DNA of 64,000 nt from Protaetiibacter sp. SSC-01 (GCF_014483895.1 NZ_CP059987.1:2356001-2420000); one strand, 5' to 3'; positions 40,735 through 52,306 are shown, numbered from the stretch's first letter. Numbers and translations: made by a program. The notes: generated by a model from the letters alone, not told the origin.

Positions 40735-43002
40735 TCAGACGGTGTAGGAGTCGCGCTCGCGCACGGTGCGGGCGAAGGCCGTCCAGCTGTGCCGCTCGTC
40801 CACGAGCTCTCGTGCGGCGCGCCCGCGCGAACGCACTCCCTCCGGGTCGCCGACCATCGAGGCGATCTGGTCGACGTACGCGGCGGCGTCGTCGAATCGC
40901 TCGACGATGTAGCCGGTGGCGGGACCTACGAACTCCGCGACACCTCCCACGCGCGGCGCCAGGGCGGGCAGCTCGTAGGTCGCCGCCTCGAGAATCGTGT
41001 TGGGCAGGCCCTCCCACTGCGAGGTGAGCATGATCACGTCGTACCGGTCAGGCTCGAGCACCTCGAGACCCCCGTCGAAAGCGCCGCGATAGCGCACATG
41101 CGACGAGCGCGTGACCTCGCGGGCGGCCGAGTCGACCTCGATGCCCGCACTGCCGAAGACGTGGAACTCGACCGGCAGCCCCCGTTCCGAGGCGATGCGG
41201 GCGACGTCGAGCAGCACGTCGAGACGCTTCTGGCGGTCGAAGCGGGCGGCCCACAGCACACGCAGCGGTTCGTCGGCTGTGAAGGGCCGAACCTCGCGAG
41301 CGCGGGGCTCGAGCTCCGGAGGATCGACCGGCTGGTAGTGCACGGCGAACTCGCGCTCGGGGTAGTCGTAGGTCTCGCGCAGGAATCGCACGATGTCCGC
41401 GTTGTCGGTGAAAACTGCGTCGACGTGCTCCATGTACTGCCGAAGGCCCTTGAGCATGTAGTGCGTGAGGCGCCCCTCCTCGGTCTCGTCGATGCAGAAG
41501 ACCGAGAGGAAGAGGCGACTGCGCTGGGCGAGTGCGGCGGAGTTCTTCGTGTAGACGCGGTAGCCGACGTTCGAGTTGACGAGGTGGATGATGCGCGGCG
41601 CGAGCTGCGTCATCGCCAGGCCGAGCACGCGGTCCTGCCGCTCGGGCTGCATCCCGTGGAACGCCTCCGGCACCTGGACGAAGCTCACCTCCGCGGGCAG
41701 GCGCGAGGCCCACTCCGACTCGCCGGGCTCGGTGCCGAGAACGACGATGCGGGCGTCGGTGTCGGCCTCGAGGATGGCGCGCACGTAGTTGAGGATGACC
41801 TTGTCGGCGCCTCCGCGGCGCAGCCACGGCACGACGAAGAGGTAGTCGGGGGTCGCACCCACGCTGTCGACGAGCTGCCAGTAGACGTCGGTGAACACCG
41901 ATCGCTGGGGCGCGTAGTACTGCATGCGGGCGAGGGTGCGCTTCTCGGGGAACACGTGCGGCTCGATGCGGTGCATCGCGCGCCACTCCTCGCGCAGCTG
42001 GTCGGGGATATCGCCCCACGGCGCACCGCCGCGCGCGTTGTTGACGCGCCAGACGAGTTCTCGGAGCTCCTCCTGCACCATCGGGAACTGCGGGTGCCCG
42101 CCGACGACGCGGCGCACGGCGCGGAAGCCGGTCTTCGCGACCTGGACGACCGCTCGACGCCCGAGGCCCTTGACGCGTGCGCCGACGCCCGGGCGCGAGG
42201 CGGGCTCGGCGGAGCCGACGAGCGCGCCGCGGTTGCGCGCGTTGATGCCCTCGGGGATCGAGCGATCGGCGAAGTAGACGCTGTGAGGGAGCATCGCGGC
42301 TCCCGCGACGTGGCGGGCGAGGAGCGAGCCGACACGCTTGATGCGGTAGAAGAGCGAGGTGCCCGGCACGGGAAGGTGATCGATGCCCTTCGCGAGGGTC
42401 TCGGCGTTCCACTGCCAGTCCTCGGGACCGGTTCCCGTCTGCGCGTAGGTCGCGATGTAGGGCACGTCGACGAACGTCTGCCTGCGGGCGATGCACGTCG
42501 CGTCCCAGAGGTTGTCCTCGGCGAGCGCGAGCGCGTCGAACTGCGGGTCGCGGGAGGACACGATCTTCCACAGCACGTCGAGGGCGTCGAAGGACACGAT
42601 GTACTCGGGGTGCGCGACGACGGGCTCCTCATGCGCCGCGACGAAGGCGACCGCGTTGCGGAACCAGTCGAGCGAGACCATGTTGTCGCCGTCGCACATC
42701 GCGACGAACTCGCCGCGCGCGAGGCGCACGCCGTCGTTGCGCGAGAGACCGAGGTCTCCGTTGTCCACGACCACGATGTCGTGCGGGATGTCGCCGAGCA
42801 CGCGCGGCGCGGCGTCTCGGATGTACTCCTCGGTCGCCGGATCGGGACGGTCGAGCACGATGAGGACGTCGACGGCGAGCTCGCCCTCGGCCGCGCGGAT
42901 GGCGCGCTCGATGCTGCGCAGCGTCGGGTAGGCGAGCCGCAGCTCGCGGTGGAGGTTGAGAACTGCGGTCAACGTCCGGTCCGGCGTCACCGAATCCGCC
43001 AT
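40735..43002 (-). CDS. Two-domain glycosyltransferase (GT2-like N-terminus, GT4 C-terminus)
   Basis: A protein of 755 aa. The N-terminal part (about 1-260) is GT2-like: LTAVLNLHRELRLAYPTLRS, then DLGLSRNDGVRLARGEF and VAMCDGDNMVSLDWF, where DGD is the DXD motif. After a linker, a GT-B/GT4 domain (about 370-755) has VVPWLRRGGADKVILNYV, LWAARFDRQKRLDVLLDVAR and the EX7E-type SQWEGLPNTILEAATYELPA. Two active sites in one chain suggest sequential addition of two sugars. ATG at 43002 is preferred, overlapping the upstream gene by 16 bp; GTG at 43026 is possible. It is the last gene of the galactofuranose operon. Confidence 0.88.
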   Translation of the reverse strand: MADSVTPDRTLTAVLNLHRELRLAYPTLRSIERAIRAAEGELAVDVLIVLDRPDPATEEYIRDAAPRVLGDIPHDIVVVDNGDLGLSRNDGVRLARGEFVAMCDGDNMVSLDWFRNAVAFVAAHEEPVVAHPEYIVSFDALDVLWKIVSSRDPQFDALALAEDNLWDATCIARRQTFVDVPYIATYAQTGTGPEDWQWNAETLAKGIDHLPVPGTSLFYRIKRVGSLLARHVAGAAMLPHSVYFADRSIPEGINARNRGALVGSAEPASRPGVGARVKGLGRRAVVQVAKTGFRAVRRVVGGHPQFPMVQEELRELVWRVNNARGGAPWGDIPDQLREEWRAMHRIEPHVFPEKRTLARMQYYAPQRSVFTDVYWQLVDSVGATPDYLFVVPWLRRGGADKVILNYVRAILEADTDARIVVLGTEPGESEWASRLPAEVSFVQVPEAFHGMQPERQDRVLGLAMTQLAPRIIHLVNSNVGYRVYTKNSAALAQRSRLFLSVFCIDETEEGRLTHYMLKGLRQYMEHVDAVFTDNADIVRFLRETYDYPEREFAVHYQPVDPPELEPRAREVRPFTADEPLRVLWAARFDRQKRLDVLLDVARIASERGLPVEFHVFGSAGIEVDSAAREVTRSSHVRYRGAFDGGLEVLEPDRYDVIMLTSQWEGLPNTILEAATYELPALAPRVGGVAEFVGPATGYIVERFDDAAAYVDQIASMVGDPEGVRSRGRAARELVDERHSWTAFARTVRERDSYTV

Positions 43003-44477
43003 CGGCTCACGATTCCTCTCAGCCACGTCGTGGCGTCGTCCAAGTCACGGAAGGCCTCGAGCTTGCGCTCCTGGTCGGATCGCGCTGCCTCGACGGCCGC
43101 GGGATCGGCGGACAGTTTCAGGACCGCCACCTCCGCGTCGCGCAGCAACCGCCGCGGTGCCCGCGGGACGAGCAGAGCGTCCGAGACGAGGGTGCGCTGG
43201 GCCCCCACATCCGCCGAGATGACCACGGCGCCCGCGGCATGACCCTCCATCGCGGTCAACGCTAGCCCCTCATTCTGGGAGGTCACGATGAGGCAGTCCG
43301 CCTCCGCGAAGGTGTGGTCTACCGGCACATCGGAACCCCGCAGCTCGATCACGTCCCCGAGGCCGTAGCGCGCGACGAGCGAGCGGATGCGGGGCTCGGC
43401 GGGGCCGGACCCGTGAAGCACCGCGCGCAGCCGCGGCATCCGCCCCGACCGCCGGAGCCGCCGCACGAGCTCGATGAAGAGCTCCGGCCGTTTCTGCTTC
43501 ACGAGCCTGCCGACGAAGACGAGCGTCTGCGTGTCCGCGAACGGTCGACGCCGGTGTGCTTCGACCTCCCCCGCGACGCCGAGAAGCGTCGCGACGTGGA
43601 TGCGATCTCGCGCCATGCCGGACAGCTCGGCGAGCTGCTCCGCGAGCGGCGGGGAGATCACGTGGTGGGCGGTGATCTGCGCGTCATGCTGGGCGGAGAG
43701 GAGCGGGAAGCCTCCGTCCTCCCACTCGACGAGGTGCAGCGAGTCGATGACGGGCACGTCGGGACGCAGGGCGGCGAGGCGCGGGAGCCAGCGGTAGACG
43801 GCACGGGCGTGGTGGATGAGCACGCCCCGTACGTCGAACGCGCCGAGCAGGGCGTCGAGGGCGCGATCCGCGTCGGCGGACGCGAGGTCGTCGAGCGGCA
43901 GGTGCAGGGCGCCGAGGGCGGCGGCCTGCGCAGCGAGCGGGTGCGCCGAGCGCTGATCCGTCACCAGGATGGGGACGAGCCCCGCCTCGGCGACGATGCG
44001 TGCGCTCGCGAGCGCCCAGCGCTCAGCACCCCCGACCTCGAGCCAGTACATGCCGACGATGACGGCCGGGCGACCGGCGCCGGGGGCGACGGGGTCGAGC
44101 CGCTCCGTGGCAACGCGCGCGCGGAAGGCCGGCGCGGCGGCACGCATCATGGCGCTGAGCCGCCGCTGGGCGATCTCGTCGGCGAGCACGGGGAAGCGGT
44201 CGTTGAGGGCCCTCCAGGAGCGTCGCAGCGCCGACGGCGCGGGCGGAACGGGCGGCTCCGGGAGCGCGAGCTCGACGCGGGCGGCCGGGCCGCCGCCCAG
44301 GGCGGACCGCGCGCGGACGCGGTCCCCGCCGAGCCCGAGCTCCAGTTCGGCGGCGGGGTGCAGCAGCGCCTCGCGCGAGAGGCGGCCGAGGGCGAGCATC
44401 CGCTCCCCGGGCTCGAGGCCGTCGAGCGTCGCCCGCGCGGGATCGTCGAGGGCGAGGAGCTCGGGCACCTCGATCAT
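42987..44477 (-). CDS. GT4-family glycosyltransferase
   Basis: A protein of 496 aa. The N-terminal 95 residues form an unusual non-catalytic extension (acidic, Leu-rich, starting MIEVPELLALDDPARATLDG). The GT-B fold follows with VGMYWLEVGGAERWALASAR, a central VFVGRLVKQKRPELFIELVR and the nucleotide-sugar EX7E motif SQNEGLALTAMEGHAAGAVV. The ATG overlaps the GlfT2-like stop (ATGA), so translation is coupled. The sugar transferred cannot be read from sequence. Its relation to the neighbouring galactofuranosyltransferases suggests later elongation or branching of the same chain. Confidence 0.88.
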   Translation of the reverse strand: MIEVPELLALDDPARATLDGLEPGERMLALGRLSREALLHPAAELELGLGGDRVRARSALGGGPAARVELALPEPPVPPAPSALRRSWRALNDRFPVLADEIAQRRLSAMMRAAAPAFRARVATERLDPVAPGAGRPAVIVGMYWLEVGGAERWALASARIVAEAGLVPILVTDQRSAHPLAAQAAALGALHLPLDDLASADADRALDALLGAFDVRGVLIHHARAVYRWLPRLAALRPDVPVIDSLHLVEWEDGGFPLLSAQHDAQITAHHVISPPLAEQLAELSGMARDRIHVATLLGVAGEVEAHRRRPFADTQTLVFVGRLVKQKRPELFIELVRRLRRSGRMPRLRAVLHGSGPAEPRIRSLVARYGLGDVIELRGSDVPVDHTFAEADCLIVTSQNEGLALTAMEGHAAGAVVISADVGAQRTLVSDALLVPRAPRRLLRDAEVAVLKLSADPAAVEAARSDQERKLEAFRDLDDATTWLRGIVSRWRIR

Positions 44478-46306
44478 GCATCCCTCGCCGTGTCGGCGAA
44501 GATCCGCTCCCACGTCGCCCGCGAGGCGACACCGAAGCGGTCCGCGCGGAAGTCGGCGGCGAGAGCGTCCCAGCGTGAGCGGTAGGCGCGGTTGAGTCGG
44601 ATGCTGCGCCGCACAGCCGCGCGGAACGCGCTGCGGTCGCGCGTGCGCACGACCCAGGCGCGCCCGTCGGCGGTGCGGGTCTGGATGACGTCCTGCGCCG
44701 CGATGTGCCACCAGCGCGCCGTGCCGTCCGTCACCCGCACGGGGCGTCCGCTCCCGGGCCGTGCGATCAGGTGGCGCAGCAGCTGCCCGCCGAATCGCGC
44801 GACGCGCCCGAACCGACCGGGCTCCGCACCCCCGATCGCGATTTCGCGCGCGGGCGCGAGCTCGTCCTCCGTCCGGACCCGCGTCTCCGGATGCTCGGAC
44901 GCGAGCGCCCGGATGTCGCGCAGGCGCGTGCCGAGCTCGGCGACGAGCGCATCCGGTCCCGCGAGCACGGCCTCGAAGGCGAGGTGCCGAAGGGCGACGG
45001 CGTAGTAGTCCATCGAGAGCAGGTAGCGCAGGTCGATCGCCAGGTTGTGCAGCCACAGGCTGCCACCGCGACGACGACGCGCGTGCAGGAGCGCCGTCAC
45101 GAGCCTGTTGCGAGCGTGGTAGAACGCCTGCCAGTCGGTCGTGTCGTCCTTGTTCGCCCATGCGACATGCCAGGCGGCCACGCCCGGCAGCGAGACGACG
45201 GATGCGCCGTCGGCCTGGGCGCGCAGGCCGAACTCGGCATCATCCCACTTGATGAAGAACGGCATCGAGTAGCCGATGCGCTCGACGAGGTCGACCGGGA
45301 TGAGGCACATCCACCAGCCCGAGTAGTCGGGGCGGTACACGCGGTGCATCCAGGGCGTCTCGGCGAGGCCGCTCTCGGCGAGGTCGTGCCGCAGCGGCGT
45401 GAGCGATCGCCACACGAAGGAGCGCTGCTCGATGCCCTCGGCGAATGAGTGCACGACGGTCGGGTGTGCGATGTCGAGCATGTGGCCGCCGACGACCGTC
45501 GGCTCGCGGCAGTAGGAGGCGAAGGCGACCGCGCGCAGGATCGACTCGGGGTCGAGGCGGATGTCGTCGTCGAGCAGGATGACGAAGTCGCTGCGGCCGG
45601 CGACAAGCGTCTCGTGCATGCCGCGCGAGAAGCCGCCCGACCCGCCGAGGTTGGCCTGCTCGATGAGCTGCAGCATGTCGCCGAGTGCGGCGGCGACCTC
45701 GGGGAAGCCGTCGGCGGCTCGCACGTGGTCGGTGCCCTGGTCGACGACGTACACGGCGTCGACGACGCCGCGCAGAGCGGGCTCGTCGGCGAGAGCGCGG
45801 AGCACGTCGAGGCAGTAGGGCACGCGGTTGAGCGTGGTGATCGCCAGGCTCGCCGTCGCGTCATGGCGCGCGGGCACTGCCTCGGTCGACCATGCGATGC
45901 GGCTCGCGCGGACAGGCACGTCGCCCGCCTCGAGCTCGACCCAACACCATCCGCCGTCTGGGAAGCCGGTCAGATCGACGCGGTGCGTCCAGGCGCCCGC
46001 GGGCGCGTCGGACTCCACGATCGTGCGCGGCGCCCCCGTGCCGTCCGTCGCGACGACACGGACGCGGGCGGGCGCGCCGAGCTCGACGCCGAGGTCGACC
46101 GTCTCGACGACCGTCGCGGCGCGCCACTGCCCCGCCGGGAGCGCCGCGGAGTACCCGCTCAGCGCGAGCCGGGCACGGGGCGCGAGCTCGAGGGCGTCGC
46201 GCGACACGACGCGCACCCCTTCCGGAAGGTGCGGACGGTCGAAGACGAGGGCGAGGTCCGACTCCCGCTCGGGGAACCGGACCCGTGCGATCGCGGTCGG
46301 CGTCAC
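44474..46306 (-). CDS. Galactofuranosyltransferase, GlfT2-like
   Basis: A protein of 610 aa. The N-terminal beta-rich domain (about 1-150) is typical of GlfT2. The GT2 domain has ITTLNRVPYCLDVLRAL, GGSGGFSRGMHETL, the metal site LLDDDIR (Asp246-248), the catalytic WDDAEFG (364-370) and His380 in WHVAWANKDD, followed by HARNRLVTALLHARRRR. All these match mycobacterial GlfT2, which builds linear galactofuranan from UDP-galactofuranose. GTG at 46306 starts 11 bp after the glf stop. Linkage specificity in this organism, which shows no mycolate genes here, is unknown. Confidence 0.92.
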   Translation of the reverse strand: MTPTAIARVRFPERESDLALVFDRPHLPEGVRVVSRDALELAPRARLALSGYSAALPAGQWRAATVVETVDLGVELGAPARVRVVATDGTGAPRTIVESDAPAGAWTHRVDLTGFPDGGWCWVELEAGDVPVRASRIAWSTEAVPARHDATASLAITTLNRVPYCLDVLRALADEPALRGVVDAVYVVDQGTDHVRAADGFPEVAAALGDMLQLIEQANLGGSGGFSRGMHETLVAGRSDFVILLDDDIRLDPESILRAVAFASYCREPTVVGGHMLDIAHPTVVHSFAEGIEQRSFVWRSLTPLRHDLAESGLAETPWMHRVYRPDYSGWWMCLIPVDLVERIGYSMPFFIKWDDAEFGLRAQADGASVVSLPGVAAWHVAWANKDDTTDWQAFYHARNRLVTALLHARRRRGGSLWLHNLAIDLRYLLSMDYYAVALRHLAFEAVLAGPDALVAELGTRLRDIRALASEHPETRVRTEDELAPAREIAIGGAEPGRFGRVARFGGQLLRHLIARPGSGRPVRVTDGTARWWHIAAQDVIQTRTADGRAWVVRTRDRSAFRAAVRRSIRLNRAYRSRWDALAADFRADRFGVASRATWERIFADTARDA

Positions 46307-46317
46307 GGGCGCGCGCC

Positions 46318-48374
<2,057 letters not shown>

Positions 48375-48382
<8 letters not shown>

Positions 48383-49325
48383 GGCCGCCTCGGCTCGCGA
48401 AGGCCGTGATCGCGTCGACGGCCGGCGGGAGGTCCGCCATCGAGGCCCCGTTCGGCCGTGGCGCACTGCGGGTGCCGTCACGCCAGCCGCGGGCGCGTGC
48501 CTCACGCAACACTCCCGGCTCGGCAGACCGGCGCACGGTGCGCATCCAGCGACGCACCGTCGAGCCACCGTAGACGAGCTTCTCCCATGCCGTCAGCCCG
48601 TCCGAGAAGCGGAAGAGCCAGAGCTTGTTGCGCACCTCGTAGTAGAAGCGGGGGCCCGGGTCGGCATCCGTCGAGCCGAGCACCTTCGTCTTGTGCACGA
48701 CGACGCTGCCCGGGCAGTAGACACCCAGGCGACCGCGGATGAGGCGCGTCGAGTACTCGAAGTCGTCGTTCCAGATGAAGTAGTCGGCGATCGGCAGGCC
48801 ACGCTCGCGCACGACGGCGGCGTCGACGAGTAGCGACACGAAGGAGGCGCTGCGCACGGGGACGAGGCCGAGCCCCTCGATCCGCGCGCGGGCCTTGCGC
48901 GAGGCGAACGGATCGCGTCGCGGCGTGTTCATCGGGTGGTCGGTGCCGTCGTGCCAGACGACGCGCGAGGCGTAGACGGATGCGGCGCTGCCGACCGCCT
49001 GCCGCGCGGCGAGGAGCTCGGCGAGGGCCGTCTCCGTCGGCACCGTGTCGTCGTCCATGATCCAGACGAGGTCGGCGCCGTGGGTGCCGATCGCGTCCGC
49101 GATCCCCACGGCGAAGCCGCCGGCGCCGCCCGTGTTCCGCTCGAGGCGGATGACGTTCGCACGTGGGCTCGCGGCGCGCGCGACATCCGAGGAGTCGTCG
49201 TCGGACGCGTTGTCGACCACGACGATGTCGTCGACGGGTCGCGTCTGAGCCTCGAGGGCCTCGAGGGCCTCTCGGAGGAGGTCGCGCCGATTCCAGGCGA
49301 CGACGACAGCAGTGACACGGACCAC
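48375..49325 (-). CDS. GT2 glycosyltransferase, GlfT1-like
   Basis: A protein of 316 aa resembling mycobacterial GlfT1, the enzyme that starts galactofuranan on a lipid-linked acceptor. Motifs are VTAVVVAWNRRDLLREALEA, VVDNASDDDSSD, the diagnostic NTGGAGGFAVGIADAIG, metal site WIMDDDTVP (Asp91-93) and WNDDFEYSTRLIRGRLG. The C-terminal helical region is basic. GTG at 49325 is chosen because GGAG lies six bases upstream; GTG at 49349 is an alternative. It is the first gene of the minus-strand operon ending at 40,735, and its TAGACT promoter is back to back with that of gtrA. Confidence 0.87.
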
Positions 49326-49385
49326 AACGACTCCGGGTTCTTCCGGCACTCGAGACGAGGCCGCGACGGACGCACAAGCCCCGCT

Positions 49386-49420
49386 AGTCTACGAGGCGCC
49401 CATCCATGCCCGGTTACAGT
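49386..49420. promoter_or_regulatory. Divergent promoters between GlfT1-like and GtrA genes
   Basis: Minus strand TAGACT (49386-49391) precedes the GlfT1-like gene. Plus strand TACAGT (49415-49420) precedes gtrA. Both leave leaders of 30 nt or more, unlike the leaderless genes nearby. Confidence 0.45.
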
Positions 49421-49456
49421 GGAGGGTCAGCCAGACGAGACGAAGAGGCGGGGACC

Positions 49457-49921
49457 GTGCGGCACGTGAAGGCGATCCTCGGCATCCTACGGACGCGCGA
49501 GTTCTGGACCTTCTTCGGCGGCTCCGCCGCGGGCCTCGCCGTCGATCTGGTCGGCTTCCAACTGCTCGTGTGGGCGGGTCTGCCCCCCTGGCTCGCCAAC
49601 GGCACGAGCTCGGTCGTATCGATCACCGTCGTGTACCTGCTCGTGACGCGCTACACCTTCGGCGTCGGAACGCGGCTCTCGACCTACGTGCTCTTCGTCG
49701 GCTGGTACCTGACGTCGATCGTCGTCTTCTCGAGCCTCATCCAGCTCGCGGTGTCGCTCACCGACTGGGTGCCGTTCGCGTGGAAGCTCGTGACGGTCCC
49801 GATCTCGTTCTCGCTCAACTACCTCTTCAGCCGGTTCCTGTTCCTGCCGAAGCAGAAGCACGACGCCGAGCTGCTCGAGGAGGAGACCCCCGACGACGGC
49901 CCGGAGGGTCAGCCGGCGTAG
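49457..49921 (+). CDS. GtrA-family membrane protein
   Basis: A protein of 154 aa with four membrane helices. FFGGSAAGLAVDLVGFQLLV and WLANGTSSVVSITVVYLLVT form the first pair; FSLNYLFSRFLFLPKQK ends the last helix with the family's basic signature. GtrA proteins are thought to flip polyprenyl-phosphate-linked sugars made by a GtrB-type transferase. A GtrB-like protein is encoded in the convergent operon (52,293-53,291), so the pair may cooperate. GTG at 49457 follows AGGCGGGG. The 3' end overlaps the sugar-isomerase gene on the other strand by 13 bp. The tail is acidic. Confidence 0.9.
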   Translation: MRHVKAILGILRTREFWTFFGGSAAGLAVDLVGFQLLVWAGLPPWLANGTSSVVSITVVYLLVTRYTFGVGTRLSTYVLFVGWYLTSIVVFSSLIQLAVSLTDWVPFAWKLVTVPISFSLNYLFSRFLFLPKQKHDAELLEEETPDDGPEGQPA

Positions 49922-50727
49922 TAGCGCCTCGCGAGCTCGACGGCTGCTGCGGCGCGCGCCGGCCCTTCGCCCGCGTCGCCCGGGCGCATCTCGATCGACA
50001 CCGCGCCCGTGTAGCCGATCGCCGCGAGCGCGGACGCCGCGGATGCGTGATCGACCTCCGTGTCCTCGAGCGCGCCGAGGTAGGGCGCGCTCGCGTGGAA
50101 ATGCCGCAGAAGGCCGCCCGCCGCGCGCACCGACGCTCCGACATCGTCGCCGGCGAGCGTCATCCCGGCGGCGTCGAGGTGCAGGCCGAAGCCGGGGTGG
50201 TCGACGCGCGCGACGAGCTCGATCCCCTGCTGGGCGTTCACGACGTAGTTGCAGTCATACGCCGTCGGGTTCGGCTCGATGCAGAAGACCGTGCCGTGAT
50301 CGACGGCGACGCGGCCGAGCCCACGGAAGAACTCCTCCGCGATCGCATGCGCCTCCTGGAGGTCCATTCCCTCAGGCACGCGACGGTTCTTCGGCGAGCC
50401 GAACACCATCCGCTCGGCGCCCAGCTGCCCGGCGAGCTCGATGAAGCCCTCGAGATATCGGGCCGTCTGCTCGCGCACCTGCGGGCTGCCGAAGACCTCC
50501 AGGTCGAGGCGCCCGAAGAGCATCGACTGGAAGGCGCTCACGCGGATGCCGTGGTCGGCCCAGAACCCGAGGTACTCCGCGCGTTCTGTCTCGCTCGTCG
50601 CGAGCGGGTCGGTGAAGGTCTTGGTGGGGGCGATCTCGACCTCGGTCACGTCGGCTGCCTGCAGGGCGGCGGCGACGTCGGCCTCCTCCTCGGCGGGCCA
50701 CGCGATGTTGCTGATCGCGAGCCTCAC
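49909..50727 (-). CDS. Sugar phosphate isomerase/epimerase-like TIM barrel
   Basis: A 272-aa protein of the AP-endonuclease-2/xylose-isomerase-like superfamily. Strand motifs include MRLAISNIAWPAEEEADVAA, SAFQSMLFGRLDLEVFG, ERMVFGSPKNRRVPEG, FCIEPNPTAYDCNYVVN (metal-ligand Glu), FGLHLDAAGMTL (Asp), LLRHFHASAPYLG (His) and AVSIEMRPG (Glu), the usual four-ligand metal site. It would isomerise or epimerise a keto/aldo sugar. GTG start overlaps the SDR stop (GTGA). It is the last gene of a five-gene coupled operon. The real substrate is unknown. Confidence 0.88.
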   Translation of the reverse strand: MRLAISNIAWPAEEEADVAAALQAADVTEVEIAPTKTFTDPLATSETERAEYLGFWADHGIRVSAFQSMLFGRLDLEVFGSPQVREQTARYLEGFIELAGQLGAERMVFGSPKNRRVPEGMDLQEAHAIAEEFFRGLGRVAVDHGTVFCIEPNPTAYDCNYVVNAQQGIELVARVDHPGFGLHLDAAGMTLAGDDVGASVRAAGGLLRHFHASAPYLGALEDTEVDHASAASALAAIGYTGAVSIEMRPGDAGEGPARAAAAVELARRYYAG

Positions 50728-51494
50728 CGGGCGCGCTCCGCTGCGACGAACTCGACGAGGTCGGCGAGCGTCTGCTCGCGCGAGAAGGTGTAGCCGTCGA
50801 CCCCGCCGAACGCATCCGCGTGCACCGATCGCACGTCGTAGCTGCCGGGCTTCACGCCCTCGGGCTCATTGTCGAAGTCGATGCCGAAGGCGACGCGCGC
50901 GATCTCGTCCGTGCGCAGCGGCGGGCTCGAGAGGTTGACGAGGCGCAGCCCGGCGTCATGGGCGGTGCCGAGGTCGTGCCACAGGCGCGCGACGTTGTAG
51001 TACTGGAAGCTCCCCGCGCGGTGGATGCGGTCGACGTTGTTGTCGTGCAGGAGGTCGTAGATGACGTTCTTCTTGAGGCCCGGTCCGAAGAGCCCCGGCA
51101 GTCGCACGATGAGCGCCTCCGGGTGGTGCTCACGCACGAAGGATTCGAGCTGCAGGCGGTGCAGACCGTAGGGGTGCAGACCCTCGGTCGGGATGACCGT
51201 CGTCTCGTCGACACCGACCGGGTTCCCATAGACGTCGACCGTCGAGACGAGCACGAAGCGGTCGGCGCGCACACCGGCGACGAGCTCCTCGAGGTCGCGG
51301 ATGTGGGCGAGGTCGGACTCCGGGTCCTGGTTGATGCGCCACTTCTCCGCACGTGCGGCGGCGAACACGACGAGTCCGAACTCGCGCCCGATCGCCTCGC
51401 GCGAATTCGCGGAGCCGTAGTGCTCGTCGAAGTCGCCAGCCGCGGCGAGGTTGCTCCCGACGAACCCCGATGCTCCGAACAGTGCTGACGTCAT
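50724..51494 (-). CDS. NAD-dependent epimerase/dehydratase-like SDR with Lys-to-Arg change
   Basis: A protein of 256 aa. Rossmann motif FGASGFVGSNL (6-16), serine region LVSTVDVYGNP and Tyr109-x3-Arg113 in HPYGLHRLQLE. In nearly all extended SDRs the last residue is Lys, so catalysis may be altered or lost. The C-terminal part (IVRLPGLFGPGLKKNVIYDL and FQYYNVARLWHDLG) resembles sugar-nucleotide reductases. It is short for an epimerase (usually over 300 aa). The ATG overlaps the upstream GT2 stop (ATGA) and has AAGGAGG before it. It is the fourth gene of the coupled operon. Confidence 0.85.
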   Translation of the reverse strand: MTSALFGASGFVGSNLAAAGDFDEHYGSANSREAIGREFGLVVFAAARAEKWRINQDPESDLAHIRDLEELVAGVRADRFVLVSTVDVYGNPVGVDETTVIPTEGLHPYGLHRLQLESFVREHHPEALIVRLPGLFGPGLKKNVIYDLLHDNNVDRIHRAGSFQYYNVARLWHDLGTAHDAGLRLVNLSSPPLRTDEIARVAFGIDFDNEPEGVKPGSYDVRSVHADAFGGVDGYTFSREQTLADLVEFVAAERAR

Positions 51495-52306
51495 GCGCGT
51501 CGATCCTCCTTCAGCCGGTACTTCCCGGCGGCGGCGCGGAACAGCACGCCGAGCACGTGGATGTTGCCCTTGACGGGGCTGATCTTGGTGGGCGTCTTGC
51601 CCTTCGGGTAGGCGCGCGTCACCGGCGTCTCCGTCGTGCGGAAGCCCGGCCGGCGCGACGACTCGATCGCGAGGTGATAGTGCAGCTCGTAGGTCTGGAA
51701 CACGTCGCGGAACACGCCGATCTGAGGCGACGCGAGCAGTCGCGCACTGTAGGCACGGAATCCGTTCGTCGTATCGGTGTGCCGACGGCCCGCCGCGAGG
51801 CTGATGAGCGGCGCATGCAGCACCTTGAGACCGATGAGCCTCGAGAGGGGGGTGTTGATGGCCTTGCCGCCGGGGATGAAGCGGGAGCCCTGGACGTGGT
51901 CGTAGCCCTCGTCGAGCAGGCGGAGGAAGTCCGGGATCGCCGCGACGTCGTCCTTGCCATTGCCGTCGACCACCACGACCCCGGCGTAGCCCTCGCGCAG
52001 CGCCCACGCGAAGGCCATCCGCATCTGCGCGCTGAGCTTGCCCGGTCCCGTCTTCGTGAGGAGTGCGCGTACGCCGTTCGCCCCGAGGTACTCGAGGTCG
52101 AGAGAGCCGTCGGTGCTGCCGCCGTCGGCGACGACGGTGTCGGCGTCGTAGCCGAGCTCGTTCATGCGGGCGAGCTGCTTCCGCACCTTCTCGCCCTCGT
52201 TGATGACGAAGACGACGACGCAGTAGCGGTGCGCCTTCGGGGCGAGCACGTCGATGCGCGACGCCGGCACCTGCCAGCCGGCGTCGTCGAGGTCAGTTGC
52301 TGACAT
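51491..52306 (-). CDS. GT2-family glycosyltransferase (dolichyl/polyprenyl-phosphate type)
   Basis: A soluble GT2 protein of 271 aa. HRYCVVVFVINEGEKVRKQL opens the domain, TVVADGGSTDGSLD carries the nucleotide-binding aspartate, VVVVDGNGKDDVAAIPDFL occupies the DXD position (DGNGKDD), and DHVQGSRFIPGGKAINTPL is typical of polyprenyl-phosphate sugar synthases. DTTNGFRAYSARLL follows. No membrane span is present. Overlaps of 14 bp upstream and 4 bp downstream show translational coupling. It is probably the catalytically active transferase of the operon, because its neighbour has lost the DXD motif. Confidence 0.87.
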   Translation of the reverse strand: MSATDLDDAGWQVPASRIDVLAPKAHRYCVVVFVINEGEKVRKQLARMNELGYDADTVVADGGSTDGSLDLEYLGANGVRALLTKTGPGKLSAQMRMAFAWALREGYAGVVVVDGNGKDDVAAIPDFLRLLDEGYDHVQGSRFIPGGKAINTPLSRLIGLKVLHAPLISLAAGRRHTDTTNGFRAYSARLLASPQIGVFRDVFQTYELHYHLAIESSRRPGFRTTETPVTRAYPKGKTPTKISPVKGNIHVLGVLFRAAAGKYRLKEDRRA

